Positions 1 to 5,431 are shown, counted from the first letter of the stretch. The stretch: DNA of 5,469 bases from RGIG8368 sp045540275 (GCA_045540275.1 JAZQGX010000323.1:1-5469), one strand, 5' to 3'. Program-made: numbers and translations. The notes: generated by a model not told the origin, from the sequence alone.

Positions 1-104
1 GTTCGATGAGGGGTAGCCGCCGAAAAACGGCGAAGTCCGTTTTGAGGGTAGTCGAAGACCGAGCGGGCGTACCCGACAACAAGGGGCGCTCCGCTCTACT
101 CTAC
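1..104. repeat. REP-like GTAG hairpin region upstream of the left transposase remnant
   Basis: No reading frame is supported here. A GTAG tetranucleotide at 13-16 is followed at once by a perfect 5-bp stem (CGCCG 18-22, CGGCG 28-32) with an AAAAA loop. A second GTAG at 48-51 precedes further pairing segments: GGGTA 46-50 with TACCC 70-74, and GAGCGG 61-66 with CCGCTC 91-96. A GTAG next to an imperfect palindrome is the known form of REP sequences recognised by RAYT transposases. The RAYT-like start 30 bp downstream fits that reading. Without other copies from the genome, the REP assignment is inference. Confidence 0.4.
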
Positions 105-164
105 TAGTGGGAGTTTATGATATACTGTCCAGCATGAGGCGTTGCAGAATAAATCTTCCAAATC
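105..164 (+). repeat. Direct repeat copy A: transposase promoter plus first codons
   Basis: This 60-bp stretch matches 5410-5469 in the same orientation with 8 mismatches, all transitions. It spans the extended -10, the short leader and the first ten codons of a transposase frame. Three of the four differences inside the coding part are synonymous and one changes N to D. That pattern suggests the copies diverged while the protein was under selection. Confidence 0.85.
118..126 (+). promoter_or_regulatory. Extended -10 promoter of the left transposase copy, probably leaderless
   Basis: TG-A-TATACT forms an extended -10 hexamer (TATACT 121-126) and ends only 7 nt before the ATG at 134. Initiation at the usual distance would fall on or next to the start codon, giving a leaderless mRNA. 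No Shine-Dalgarno sequence precedes the ATG and no convincing -35 is seen. The same arrangement is kept in the right-hand copy, which supports it as functional. Confidence 0.5.
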
Positions 165-247
165 GGTGCCAGCGCCTGATCGGCCGAGTGGCACACCGCG
201 CGTTTGAAGGGGGCAAGCTGCGAATCGAAAGGGTCGCGCCGCTATGA
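134..247 (+). pseudogene. Truncated REP-associated (Y1/IS200-like) transposase remnant
   Basis: An ATG-started frame of 37 codons reads MRRCRINLPNRC, then RVAHRAF, and ends at TGA 245-247. RAYT-type Y1 transposases open with a basic MRR.R stretch, followed by a segment of the form NRCYHL.SR.AHRAF. Residues 1-24 fit that pattern, although the expected YHL is QRL. These enzymes nick and join single-stranded DNA with a catalytic tyrosine and an HUH metal site. Neither is present, since a full protein would run to roughly 150-300 residues. After AHRAF the frame continues into unrelated GGKLR-type sequence, so an internal deletion is likely. GGKLR and the SKGSRRY of the neighbouring frame could be a shifted C-terminal scrap, but this is speculative. 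Family membership is recalled from memory, and the gene is clearly non-functional. Confidence 0.55.
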
Positions 248-257
248 CAATGAAAAC

Positions 258-276
258 CTACTGTGGCAATTTACTG
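258..276 (+). repeat. Outer inverted repeat, left arm (19 bp)
   Basis: CTACTGTGGCAATTTACTG is the exact reverse complement of 5394-5412. The match stops on both sides after exactly 19 bp. Its core ACTGTGGCAAT is repeated directly at 260-270 and 273-283. The arm lies 11 bp after the stop of the transposase remnant. The right arm lies 26 bp before the next transposase start. It is probably an end sequence of the RAYT-type element, or of the segment enclosed between the arms. Confidence 0.8.
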
Positions 277-385
277 TGGCAATCAAGTCTGACCCTGTTG
301 GCTCTGCCAAAGAAGCCCAAGTCGCCGTTGCAGCGCTACAGGCTTCTGCGCAAGGGGAAGGATGTTCTGGCATGAATGCAGACAC

Positions 386-436
386 AGCATATACAGTTAA
401 TCTTACACAGAAGGGTCTGACCCTTTTGCCCAATGG
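386..436 (+). repeat. Inner inverted repeat, left arm (about 51 bp)
   Basis: This segment is the imperfect reverse complement of 5289-5340. It includes a 12-nt identical block (386-397) and a 20-nt identical block (408-427 against 5299-5318). The 20-nt block contains the palindrome AAGGGTC-T-GACCCTT (411-425). The spacing between outer and inner blocks differs between sides, 109 nt here and 53 nt on the right, so one side has gained or lost sequence. Confidence 0.8.
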
Positions 437-455
437 AGATTTCTATAGCAAACAT

Positions 456-476
456 GTTTCACCAAAATGGTGAAAC
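456..476. terminator. Strong hairpin, possible terminator or element boundary
   Basis: GTTTCACCA (456-464) and TGGTGAAAC (468-476) form a perfect 9-bp stem with an AAA loop. A five-T run lies about 11 nt downstream on the + strand (488-492), too far for a textbook intrinsic terminator. The hairpin lies just outside the inner inverted repeat, so it may insulate the element from what follows. Confidence 0.35.
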
Positions 477-636
477 CTTCAACTGCGTTTTTAGCTTTAA
501 CCTCCTCGATATAGCAAGGCCGCCGCGGCCTATCCTTATCCCAACCCCGCAAGGGCGGGGTCATCTTGACCACATCAGGGGTCCATAGCCCCCGCTACCG
601 CACACCTTAGGACCGTTTTGTCTAGGATGATTTTTA

Positions 637-660
637 ACGCAGAGGCGCAGAGACGCAGAG
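637..660. repeat. Three tandem octamers, RCGCAGAG
   Basis: ACGCAGAG, GCGCAGAG and ACGCAGAG follow each other without gaps. Similar 'ACGCAGAG' runs are, from memory, frequent in intergenic DNA of environmental bacterial genomes. No function is known to me. The array ends 55 bp before the promoter at 716-745. Confidence 0.6.
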
Positions 661-715
661 CGACATCGGCTACACGTCGCAAGTTGTCTTGAAGTGTCGC
701 GACAGCAAAAGCGCG

Positions 716-745
716 TTGCACCTGGCCGCCGCCATCGTGTATAAT
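716..745 (+). promoter_or_regulatory. Sigma70-like promoter of the small decayed gene
   Basis: TTGCAC (716-721) and a perfect consensus TATAAT (740-745) are separated by 18 bp. A start near 752 would give a leader of about 29 nt carrying GAAAGGA (768-774). That motif sits 6 nt before the GTA codon at 781, which is where a start codon would be expected. Confidence 0.5.
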
Positions 746-747
746 TC

Positions 748-939
748 GTGGACTACAAAATCAACACGAAAGGACACACGGTAAAGGCGAGGAAGTTCTC
801 GTACAGCTGGCTGAAGAAGGACGCGATGGCGATACTGCGCTCCTATGGGATAGCACCACCCCCTGACCCCGGGGGAGTCGCGTCTGGAATGCCGTATTTG
901 CCGGGGTTCGAGAAGATGTTCCTGAAGTCTGTGGGATAG
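748..939 (+). pseudogene. Probable decayed small gene, unrecognised product
   Basis: The frame is open from just after TAA 742-744 to TAG 937-939. A GTG at 748 could start it but has no Shine-Dalgarno and lies before the predicted transcription start. A well-placed SD (GAAAGGA 768-774) points instead to 781, where the codon is GTA rather than ATG or GTG. From there the frame reads VKARKFSYSWLKKDAMAILR, then SYG, a proline-rich patch, and ends FEKMFLKSVG. Codons are biased to G/C at third positions, as in a real gene of a GC-rich genome. An ATG at 826 preceded by AAGGA (817-821) could rescue a 37-residue peptide. I recognise no family, signal peptide or membrane segment. The best reading is a small gene that lost its start codon; a real short peptide is possible. 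Confidence 0.3.
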
Positions 940-1015
940 CAGAATGGCGGTTTTACGGGCAAACGCGGGGAGAATCATCACAGGCTGACAAAAACACAAT
1001 TTTCTTATCTTGCTA

Positions 1016-1040
1016 AATTCCGCGTATTGTGCGCGGAATT
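1016..1040. promoter_or_regulatory. 9-bp inverted repeat over the -35: operator or hairpin
   Basis: AATTCCGCG (1016-1024) and CGCGGAATT (1032-1040) are perfect arms around a 7-nt centre. The inferred -35 (TTGTGC 1027-1032) lies within it. This is a good position for a dimeric repressor to block RNA polymerase. It could instead be a terminator stem for transcription arriving from 716-939, but no T-tract follows. Confidence 0.4.
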
Positions 1041-1055
1041 AGGAAATGTTATACT
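1027..1055 (+). promoter_or_regulatory. Promoter of the surface-protein gene
   Basis: An extended -10 (TG at 1047-1048, then TATACT 1050-1055) lies 17 bp downstream of a weak -35, TTGTGC (1027-1032). The predicted start near 1062 gives a leader of about 40 nt. TATACT preceded by TGN matches the -10 form of both transposase copies in this window. Confidence 0.55.
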
Positions 1056-1060
1056 ACGCA

Positions 1061-1077
1061 CATCCCTCTATGGGATG
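1061..1077 (+). promoter_or_regulatory. 5' leader stem-loop
   Basis: CATCCC (1061-1066) and GGGATG (1072-1077) pair around TCTAT. The stem would sit at the extreme 5' end of the mRNA if transcription begins near 1062. A stem there is a known way of protecting messages from 5'-end-dependent decay; applying that here is inference. Confidence 0.35.
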
Positions 1078-1090
1078 GTAGTGAAGCAAT

Positions 1091-1097
1091 TAAGGAG
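1091..1097 (+). promoter_or_regulatory. Shine-Dalgarno sequence of the surface-protein gene
   Basis: TAAGGAG stands 5 nt before ATG 1103-1105. It is close to the anti-SD complement, fixes the start codon and predicts efficient initiation. Confidence 0.85.
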
Positions 1098-1102
1098 TAA
1101 TA

Positions 1103-4100
1103 ATGAAAAAAGTTCTCAAAAGAGTCAAAACGAGTTTGACGTTGATTGATTCTCTAATCCAGAGTTTGATGTTGACCATGTGCATGATGTTCGCATTCAA
1201 TGTCAATACCGCTCTTGCGGACGGCAAGGAGTTTGTTGTTGAATTCGATGCCAGTGGTGGCGAGAAATATATTAGTCTTGATGTGCATACTTCTTATAGT
1301 AATCCAAATGTTCTTTGGTCTGCATCATTCTTTTACGATTCGTATAGCTGTAATTGGATTACAGGTCTAAATGTTCTTGGTTATCACACTACATATGATA
1401 CATATACATCCTATTCAGGAGACTATGCTTGGTGGTTGCAGTGGGACTCACTATTATATGATAATGGCAAACGCATTTCCGGAAAATCTGTTGATGTTAC
1501 AGAGCGGAATGGGAACGCTATTCAATTGCAAATATTCTGTGACAAGAATTCCGGACAAGAAAGAAATTACCGAGCTAAAATCAACAGCCGCTCTGACTAC
1601 CTGACTATTAAGCAAAAAGGTGTGACTTCCGAGTTGACATCAGTAGTTGTTGCCTTTAATTCTATGGATGGGGCAATTTGCAACTCGCAAAGTTATAAAA
1701 TTGGTTACCCTTATGGTTCGTTGCCCACTCCCACGAAAAGCAATTGCACATTTAGCGGCTGGTATTCCGACACCCTGTTCCAAAATCAAGTCATTGCGTC
1801 TACGATAGTTTCGGCTTCGGTCAAAACACTCTATGCCAAGTGGACAGATAATAACACGAAGACCATCTCCATATCCCCATCTGAACGTGAAATATCTGCT
1901 TCTGGCGGGCCTGCCAAAGTTTCTATAAAATGCACTGGAACATGGACGGAATCGTCTTCTCCTAGCGGTTGGGGTGGGTCATACTGGCACTGGACAACAA
2001 TGTCTTCTAAACCTATAACAGGAAACTTTACTGGGGAGTATTATGTCGAACCAAATACTAACACTTCGCCACGGACAATAATAATAGCATTTAAATGTGG
2101 GTCGCAGAAGGTAACTCATGCCGTCATACAAGAAGGGGCTAGTTTAACTTACACTACCGTTTCATTTAACTCTAACGGAGGATCTTCGTGTCAACAACGA
2201 CAGTATGTCGTAGGGAAGGACTATGGCTCATTGCCTACCCCTGTGAAAAATGGATTCACTTTTGAAGGTTGGTATTCAAATTCTTCACTATCCGAACGTG
2301 TTAATCCTTCAAGCACCGTTTCCTCATCTATAAAAACACTGTTTGCTAAATGGGAGCAAAACACCCCAACCTTCTCAGTTAATGCTAGCGGAGGCTTATA
2401 TCATGTTGCCTTGAATGGCTGTCGTTCAGTAATCATCCCTGACAATGTAACTTATATCAGCAGCCGTGCGTTTACCGATTGCGGTGATTTAAGTAGCGTC
2501 ACTATCCCTGAAAGCGTAAATAGCATTGATTCTAATGCTTTTTCTGCGTGTTCCAATATAGTAAGTGTTATGATTCCGCAACAAGTGCTTAGCAATACGG
2601 TTCGCATTATTTATCCATATGCGAAGTATTATGGTCTTCAAGCAACTTTTCCTGACTCTTTTCAAAAAATTAAAGCAGTTTCATTTCAGTCAAATGTAAC
2701 AAAAATAAACGCTTACGCTTTTCGCGGCTGTGCGTCGATTGAAAATATAACAATTCCTGATACTGTGACATATATTGATTACAATGCTTTTGAGAACTGC
2801 ACAAAATTAAATAGCGTGACCTTGGGGCATGGTTTGCGCAGCATATATTCTAGTGCATTCGAAGGTTGTGAAAATTTGTCATCTGTCTATGCACAGGATT
2901 TAGACTCATGGCTTTCTATATCGTTTAGTAATGAAAAGGCGAACCCACTTTATTATGCCCATAATTTATATTTAAACGGTAATCTTCTCACGGAAGCAAC
3001 AATTCCAAGCGGCTTTACAAAAATCAAAAATTACGCGTTCTGTAACTGTAATGGGCTAACAACTATAAATATCGCCCCTACGGTTATGGAAATAGGCGAT
3101 GGGGCTTTTCACTCTTGTAGTAATCTTGTTAAAGTTTCTCTCCCAAATTCAATCACAAATATAAACCAAAAAGCATTTTATAAGTGCAGTAACTTGTCTA
3201 AGATCAATCTTCCAGATACAATAGATAGCATAAAGTATCTGACATTTTATAAATGTGAAGGATTGACAGAGATTACTGTTCCAGCTTCCGTCAAAAGTAT
3301 AGACAGGGAATCGTTTAGTGGCTGTAGCCAAATAACTAAGGTTATAATTCCCGATTCTGTGAAGAGAATTGATGAATGGGCATTTTGTGGTTGCGCTGCT
3401 CTTGAGAAAGTGGAGATTCCATCTACCACAACAACAATTAGCAGTACTGCATTTGAGGATTGTCCTAGGATTCAACAATTTGATGTCGCAAAAAACAATA
3501 GCCACTTTAGCACGATAAATGGAATGTTATCAAACAAGGAAGCGACTCAAATTATTTCTGGAACTTGCATAGAAGAACTCTCAATTCCTAATGGTGTTGT
3601 TTCTATAGCTGTAGGTGCATTTCAGGGGCGCACAAATCTACGCACAATACAACATCTTCCTGAAAGTCTCGCATCTATCGGGTCTGCCGCTTTTTGGGGC
3701 TGCACAAACCTTCAAATGGCCGTAATTCCCCAAACAGTCACCAATTTAGGGGTAAATGCATTTAATAAATGCACAGAAATGATTGCATACGTTTCTGGCA
3801 ACCCACACATTGATACTTATTGGGGGCAATCGGCATTCGACCAAATGGCAAAAATCAAGATAACAGATAATTATCATGGAGAGATTACAGATAATATGGA
3901 AGTTAAACTTTCTTTATCTCAATCAAATGAACAATTCTTGTCAGCTCCAATTAAACTTTCAGTTTCGTGTGGCATTCCTAACGCTGAAATACGATATACT
4001 ACAGATGGGACAATGCCGAACAATGAAAGTGCGCTATTCAAGCCTTTTACAGTGAAGAAAAGCATAACGGTAACCGTAGGGGCGTTTGTAGGCGGGGAAC

Positions 4101-5284
4101 GAATATTGACGGCACAAGGCACATATTGGTTCGGTGAAGTTTCTCAACCAGAAATTTCAATAGAAGGCAACTTGACTTTTACTGGAGCACAGACGAGACA
4201 AGTATCAATGTCATGTGCAACAATGGGTGCAACGATTTATTATACGCTAAATGGTGCAGAACCAACTCAAGAAAGCCTAACATACACAGAGCCATTTGTA
4301 ATTAGCCTTGCACCAGATGATCAGATTGCTTTGCGGGCTATAGCCTTTAAAGATGGGTTCAAGCCATCTACTGTTACCGAAGTTATGCTTACAAGGGAAT
4401 GGACTCTTGCAGATGGAGTTAATGCCCCTTCGCTAGTGTTCGAAACGGGGGGGGATATAGAGTGGGTCCGAGACCCCACAATAGGACATTTAGATGGGGA
4501 ATCGTTGAAAAGTGGAGCGATTAGCGATAATGAGAATTCTTGGCTTGAGACAATCGTAAATGGAGAAGGCCAGATTTCCTTTCATTGGAAGACTTCTTGT
4601 GAGAAGACAGATGATGCTGAATTCCCCTGGGATCGCATTGAGTTTTATGTAGATGATGTGCTTAATGCATGGCAAGATGGGGTGGCAGATGAATGGCATC
4701 AGATAGTGATGCGCATAAAAGGTTCTGGCCGACATTCACTTCGGTGGGTGTATGTTAAAGATTCGAGTGATGCAAGTGGAGAAGATTGTGCTTGGATTGA
4801 TGATGTAGTATGGACACCGATTGGCAAAGGGGACGTTACTGTCGTAGAAGTGAGTGGCGTATCTGTAGAGTTTGTCCCCGAATCTGACGGGCGAACGCGC
4901 ACTGCGAAGGTGGTTGCCGGCACAAAGGCAGAGGATATTGTTGTGACTGTCGGCGGCGCCGATGTTACGAAAGGTTTTTTCAGGAAGATTGAGGGGACAA
5001 AAGCTACGATTGCGCTCTTGAGACCTTACGAAGTCTCGAGAGAGAACGGAACGTCAGATGAGCCGTGGGTAGATGATGGCGAAGGGGATGTAACGCTGAA
5101 TATCGAAATCGTACCAGGCCTATACTATGCGGCTGCATCGGCGGTGGGCATTGACATGCTGAAGTGTCCCGGCTCAGACTCACCAGCCACAGCAGAAACA
5201 ACTCTCACAGTCAAAAAGCCCAAAGGCGAGGCACAAGGCTTCTACAAGGTCTGGGTCAGCGATAGTGCGATTACAGCAGAATAA
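1103..5284 (+). CDS. Secreted BspA-type leucine-rich-repeat surface protein with BACON-like, InlB, chitobiase-C-like and MAM-like domains
   Basis: This 1393-residue exported protein probably acts at the cell surface in adhesion or glycan binding; no catalytic motif is seen. A Sec signal peptide covers 1-39 (basic KKVLKRVK, hydrophobic core, ALA|D cleavage). Then come a BACON-like module (44-173), an InlB/Listeria-Bacteroides repeat (181-247), a second BACON-like module (253-346) and a second InlB repeat (352-417). About 15 BspA-type LRRs follow (423-897; pattern V..I...AF..C..L..V.IP), with a typical NPLYYAHNLYLNG insertion. Two chitobiase-C-like repeats lie at 933-1010 and 1016-1097. A MAM/jelly-roll-like domain (1104-1240, SWLETIVNG, HSLRWVYVKD, WIDDVVW) precedes a terminal domain (1245-1393, GLYYAAASAVG, GFYKVWVSD). 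There is no LPXTG or clear membrane anchor, so attachment is unknown. The start is set by TAAGGAG 5 nt upstream. The gene is monocistronic and AT-rich against its flanks, except at its 3' end. Coding status is near certain; the adhesive role is inferred. Confidence 0.93.
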   Translation: MKKVLKRVKTSLTLIDSLIQSLMLTMCMMFAFNVNTALADGKEFVVEFDASGGEKYISLDVHTSYSNPNVLWSASFFYDSYSCNWITGLNVLGYHTTYDTYTSYSGDYAWWLQWDSLLYDNGKRISGKSVDVTERNGNAIQLQIFCDKNSGQERNYRAKINSRSDYLTIKQKGVTSELTSVVVAFNSMDGAICNSQSYKIGYPYGSLPTPTKSNCTFSGWYSDTLFQNQVIASTIVSASVKTLYAKWTDNNTKTISISPSEREISASGGPAKVSIKCTGTWTESSSPSGWGGSYWHWTTMSSKPITGNFTGEYYVEPNTNTSPRTIIIAFKCGSQKVTHAVIQEGASLTYTTVSFNSNGGSSCQQRQYVVGKDYGSLPTPVKNGFTFEGWYSNSSLSERVNPSSTVSSSIKTLFAKWEQNTPTFSVNASGGLYHVALNGCRSVIIPDNVTYISSRAFTDCGDLSSVTIPESVNSIDSNAFSACSNIVSVMIPQQVLSNTVRIIYPYAKYYGLQATFPDSFQKIKAVSFQSNVTKINAYAFRGCASIENITIPDTVTYIDYNAFENCTKLNSVTLGHGLRSIYSSAFEGCENLSSVYAQDLDSWLSISFSNEKANPLYYAHNLYLNGNLLTEATIPSGFTKIKNYAFCNCNGLTTINIAPTVMEIGDGAFHSCSNLVKVSLPNSITNINQKAFYKCSNLSKINLPDTIDSIKYLTFYKCEGLTEITVPASVKSIDRESFSGCSQITKVIIPDSVKRIDEWAFCGCAALEKVEIPSTTTTISSTAFEDCPRIQQFDVAKNNSHFSTINGMLSNKEATQIISGTCIEELSIPNGVVSIAVGAFQGRTNLRTIQHLPESLASIGSAAFWGCTNLQMAVIPQTVTNLGVNAFNKCTEMIAYVSGNPHIDTYWGQSAFDQMAKIKITDNYHGEITDNMEVKLSLSQSNEQFLSAPIKLSVSCGIPNAEIRYTTDGTMPNNESALFKPFTVKKSITVTVGAFVGGERILTAQGTYWFGEVSQPEISIEGNLTFTGAQTRQVSMSCATMGATIYYTLNGAEPTQESLTYTEPFVISLAPDDQIALRAIAFKDGFKPSTVTEVMLTREWTLADGVNAPSLVFETGGDIEWVRDPTIGHLDGESLKSGAISDNENSWLETIVNGEGQISFHWKTSCEKTDDAEFPWDRIEFYVDDVLNAWQDGVADEWHQIVMRIKGSGRHSLRWVYVKDSSDASGEDCAWIDDVVWTPIGKGDVTVVEVSGVSVEFVPESDGRTRTAKVVAGTKAEDIVVTVGGADVTKGFFRKIEGTKATIALLRPYEVSRENGTSDEPWVDDGEGDVTLNIEIVPGLYYAAASAVGIDMLKCPGSDSPATAETTLTVKKPKGEAQGFYKVWVSDSAITAE
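1643..1843 (+). repeat. InlB B-type (Listeria-Bacteroides) repeat 1, residues 181-247
   Basis: The module runs from VVVAFNS through YGSLPTPTKSNCTFSGWYS to LYAKW. The pattern V.FN...G, YG.LP.P.....F.GWY and L.AKW is the known beta-grasp-like repeat of Listeria internalin B and many gut surface proteins. A second copy lies at 2156-2353. Confidence 0.85.
2156..2353 (+). repeat. InlB B-type repeat 2, residues 352-417
   Basis: It reads TVSFNSNGG, then YGSLPTPVKNGFTFEGWYS and ends LFAKW. It shares YGSLPTP, TF.GWYS and KTL.AKW with repeat 1. The DNA has drifted considerably, so the duplication is old. Confidence 0.87.
2369..3793 (+). repeat. BspA-type leucine-rich repeat array (LRR_5), residues 423-897
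   Basis: About 15 units of roughly 23 residues follow V..I...AF..C..L..V.IP.S. Clear examples are YISSRAFTDCGDLSSVTIP and EIGDGAFHSCSNLVKVSLP. Three units are expanded: after the second, where a Tyr/Phe-rich spacer IIYPYAKYYGLQATFPDSF is found; the fifth, with DSWLSISF and NPLYYAHNLYLNG; and the twelfth. The fifth-unit insertion is characteristic of BspA proteins. Known BspA-type LRR proteins bind matrix proteins and mediate adhesion. Confidence 0.92.
3899..4393 (+). repeat. Two chitobiase C-terminal-like (CHB_HEX_C) repeats, residues 933-1010 and 1016-1097
   Basis: Each copy has the signature I.YT.(D/N)G..P, an F..P(F) strand and a closing strand rich in small hydrophobic residues. Copy 1 reads AEIRYTTDGTMPNNE and copy 2 reads ATIYYTLNGAEPTQE. 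This Ig-like fold is common as a spacer or accessory domain in secreted proteins and does not itself imply glycosidase activity. Confidence 0.8.
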
Positions 5285-5288
5285 CCCT

Positions 5289-5340
5289 CCTTGGGACAAA
5301 AAGGGTCAGACCCTTCTGTATAAGCTCTACTGTATATGCT
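5289..5340 (-). repeat. Inner inverted repeat, right arm
   Basis: This is the reverse complement of 386-436, with 20 identical bases at 5299-5318. It begins only 4 nt after the stop codon of the surface-protein gene, so the gene ends almost exactly at the repeat boundary. Confidence 0.8.
5301..5315 (+). terminator. Palindrome downstream of the surface-protein gene, weak terminator candidate
   Basis: AAGGGTC-A-GACCCTT can fold as a 5-bp AAGGG/CCCTT stem with a TCAGA loop, 16 nt after the stop codon. No T-tract follows on the + strand, while AAAAA precedes it, so it would look more like a terminator on the minus strand. It is the only hairpin found close downstream of the gene. Confidence 0.25.
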
Positions 5341-5393
5341 TGACTGTTGGCTGTGGGATGTGGTAGACCGGGGGAGTATGGGGACCTGATTCC

Positions 5394-5412
5394 CAGTAAA
5401 TTGCCACAGTAG
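5394..5412 (-). repeat. Outer inverted repeat, right arm (19 bp)
   Basis: CAGTAAATTGCCACAGTAG is the exact reverse complement of 258-276. It ends in GTAG (5409-5412), the tetranucleotide recognised by RAYT-family transposases. Direct repeat copy B starts within it. Confidence 0.8.
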
Positions 5413-5422
5413 CGGGAGTTTG

Positions 5423-5431
5423 TGATATACT
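5423..5431 (+). promoter_or_regulatory. Extended -10 promoter of the right transposase copy
   Basis: TG-A-TATACT (hexamer 5426-5431) ends 7 nt before ATG 5439, exactly as in the left copy. The geometry predicts a leaderless transcript. No SD is present. Confidence 0.5.

Larger units (their letters stand above)
437..715. other. Non-coding, hairpin-rich spacer
   Basis: No supported gene is seen on either strand. Perfect or near-perfect stems include AGGCCG/CGGCCT (517-522, 526-531) and ACCCCGC/GCGGGGT (544-550, 555-561). Others are GGTCA/TGACC (559-563, 567-571) and GGGG/CCCC (578-581, 589-592). The second and third share bases and so exclude each other. The cluster could be terminators, REP-like relics or a structured RNA. 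No T-tract follows any stem, so intrinsic termination is not supported. Confidence 0.5.

Noticed and set aside
204..473. Open frame of 89 codons from a TTG
   Set aside because: It starts inside the transposase remnant without an SD, runs through both repeat blocks and stops inside a hairpin. I treat it as repeat and remnant sequence, not as a gene.
637..660. Possible CRISPR-like array
   Set aside because: The octamers are contiguous with no spacers, and there are only three units. It is a simple tandem repeat.
670..999. 109-codon minus-strand frame
   Set aside because: It overlaps the promoter and small frame at 716-939 on the other strand, mirrors its G/C-ending codons, has no recognisable domain and has a low-complexity, Arg/Leu/His-heavy composition. 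It is a shadow.
984..1011. Alternative promoter CTGACA-16-TATCTT
   Set aside because: Both boxes are weaker than TTGTGC/TG-TATACT downstream, and its transcript would begin with the 9-bp dyad. It cannot be excluded but is not preferred.
3149..3505. 118-codon minus-strand frame inside the LRR array
   Set aside because: It lies entirely within a well-supported coding region and has repeating composition that mirrors the LRR units. It is a shadow.
1103..5284. Glycoside hydrolase reading of the large gene because of its chitobiase-C-like domains
   Set aside because: Those domains are accessory Ig-like modules. No catalytic domain or acidic catalytic motif of a hydrolase family is visible anywhere in the protein.
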